Below are positions 4,763-5,892 of a DNA stretch of 5,892 bases, piece after piece. The notes under the pieces are model-generated. The model saw nothing but the letters and a program-made list of their open reading frames with translations. It was not told the origin of the DNA and ran no database searches. The stretch covers positions 1 through 5,892 of the forward strand of contig CAYPGE010000507.1 in assembly GCA_964409865.1 (NCBI GenBank), read 5' to 3'. The DNA is from Anammoximicrobium sp964409865 (GTDB lineage Bacteria > Planctomycetota > Planctomycetia > Pirellulales > Pirellulaceae). Numbering within the stretch: position 1 is the first letter of the stretch; each line of letters begins with the position of its first letter. The position numbers were made by a program, and so were the translations under genes.

Positions 4763-5892
4763 ATGCGTTGCTTTACACGATGGTCGCTCTTTTGCGGAAT
4801 CGCCGGTGCGCTCCTTTGCATCGCCGCCCGTGGCACTTGGGCCGCAGACACGGAGTTGCTGATCGGCGCGGCCACGACGAGTATCACGCCGGATCAGCCG
4901 ATCGCCCTGGACGGGCAGTTTGGTTTGCGGATTTCCAAAGGCGTGGAGAGTCCGATCACGGCTACGGCCGTGGCCATCGAGGCTCGGCAGGACGGCCGCA
5001 GCGTCGATCAGGCGGTGCTGGTGTCGTGCGATCTGGTGGCGATCCGCCCGCCGCTGCTGGCGGCCGCCCGCCAACGGCTGGCGGCGAAACTGCCCGAAGT
5101 GGATGCCCGCAAGGTGATCTTCACGGCCACACACACGCACACCTCGGGAGTCACGGAGGAAGGCAAGTTCGAGCTTCCCAAGGAAGGCGTGATGCAGCCC
5201 AGCCAATTCGTGACGTTTCTCGTGGACCGCCTGGAGGAACTGATCGGCAACGCCTGGAAGCAGCGCCGGGCGGGCGGCGTCAGCTGGGGATTGGGGCACG
5301 CGGTGGTCGGCTACAACCGTCGCGCGGTCTACGCCAACGGCTCAGCCGCCATGTACGGCAAGACCGACGGTCCGGACTTCCGCGGTATCGAGGGCTACGA
5401 GGACCACGGCCTGGAGATGCTCTTCTTCTGGAACGACGTCCAGCAACCGCCGCTGGCCGTGGCCGTCAACGTGGCCTGCCCTTCGCAGGAAGTCGAATCC
5501 CGCTCCATGATCAACGCCGATTTCTGGCACGATGTCCGCCAGCAGTTCCAGGCCGGCCAGTACAAAGACGTGCTCGTGCTGGGCTGGCCGGCCGCCGCCG
5601 GCGACCAGTCGCCGCACCGGATGTACCGCAAGGCGGCCGAGGAGCGGATGCTGAAACTGCGTGGGCTGTCGTACACCCAAGAGGTCGGGCGGCGGATCGC
5701 CACCGAGATCAGCGACGTGTGCCCGCTGGTCCGACAAGACGTGCGGACCAACGTCCCGTTCGCGCACAAAGTCGAGGACGTGGCGCTGCCCGTGCGGAAA
5801 GTGACCGAGAACGAGGCGGCTGCGGCCCAAGCCGAGATCGACGCCCTGGCAAAGAAGCAAGGTACCACGCGGCGGCGACTGTGGCTCCAGAA
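4763..5892 (+). CDS. Secreted neutral/alkaline ceramidase-like hydrolase, paralogue (Ser/Cys variant, 3' truncated)
   Basis: ATG 4763 has AGGAGG 8 nt upstream (4749-4754); 376 full codons are visible and the frame stays open to the window end. The N-terminus (MRCFTRWSLFCGIAGALLCIA) is a signal peptide with probable cleavage after TWA (residue 27). The mature part follows the ceramidase N-terminal domain: LIGAATTSITP, FTATHTHTSG (H124, H126), WGLGHAVVGYNRRAVY, FRGIEGYEDH, ADFWHDVR, and AGDQSP with the nucleophile-type S283 retained. The second zinc His is replaced by C239 in NVACPSQEVE; a Cys could still bind metal. It is clearly paralogous to the preceding gene over its whole visible length (shared WGLGHAV, FRGxEGYEDH, ADFWHDxR, GDQ[ST]P), which suggests an old tandem duplication. 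The Glu and Tyr zinc ligands would lie beyond the window. A 288-bp repeat-bearing gap precedes it, so it may have its own promoter. Confidence 0.87.
   Translation, partial: MRCFTRWSLFCGIAGALLCIAARGTWAADTELLIGAATTSITPDQPIALDGQFGLRISKGVESPITATAVAIEARQDGRSVDQAVLVSCDLVAIRPPLLAAARQRLAAKLPEVDARKVIFTATHTHTSGVTEEGKFELPKEGVMQPSQFVTFLVDRLEELIGNAWKQRRAGGVSWGLGHAVVGYNRRAVYANGSAAMYGKTDGPDFRGIEGYEDHGLEMLFFWNDVQQPPLAVAVNVACPSQEVESRSMINADFWHDVRQQFQAGQYKDVLVLGWPAAAGDQSPHRMYRKAAEERMLKLRGLSYTQEVGRRIATEISDVCPLVRQDVRTNVPFAHKVEDVALPVRKVTENEAAAAQAEIDALAKKQGTTRRRLWLQ

Noticed and set aside
4763..4850. Lipoprotein signal (ALLC at residue 19) in the second ceramidase-like protein
   Set aside because: The residues before the Cys do not fit the lipobox well (Leu where Gly or Ala is expected), and a standard cleavage site TWA is present a few residues later.

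Overview
The window looks like a piece of a Planctomycetota chromosome, possibly Pirellulales-like. This rests on three things: high G+C coding DNA, tandem secreted neutral/alkaline-ceramidase-like proteins of the short type common in that phylum, and intergenic repeats built from AAATCCGAA words and long palindromes. The assignment is an inference from composition and gene content; no marker gene is present.

All five supported genes lie on the + strand. From left to right they are: (1) the C-terminal part of a sugar isomerase of the L-fucose/L-arabinose isomerase type (2-529, cut by the window start); (2) a TIM-barrel amidohydrolase-2 family protein (598-1674); (3) a divergent class II fructose/tagatose-bisphosphate-type aldolase (1877-2899); (4) a complete secreted ceramidase-fold hydrolase (2957-4474); and (5) a second, diverged paralogue of gene 4, cut by the window end (4763-5892). 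Genes 1 and 2 nearly abut and genes 3 and 4 are 57 bp apart. Two wider gaps separate genes 2/3 and 4/5, and each holds a conspicuous hairpin-forming repeat.

The first three genes read as cytoplasmic sugar-catabolic enzymes (isomerisation, hydrolysis of a ring or lactone, aldol cleavage). The last two read as exported metal-dependent hydrolases that could release the substrate outside the cytoplasm. The shared pathway is a hypothesis drawn from order and orientation; no substrate can be named from sequence.

The most interesting points are: the ceramidase-like pair carries altered active sites (the canonical second zinc histidine is Thr or Cys, and the nucleophile is Thr in one copy and Ser in the other); there is a 30-bp-arm inverted repeat whose loop can fold to a GAAA tetraloop; and there is a 55-nt palindrome made of 7-bp units whose only mismatches are G.U-compatible on the + strand. 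I found no RNA gene, CRISPR array, transposase or defence system.
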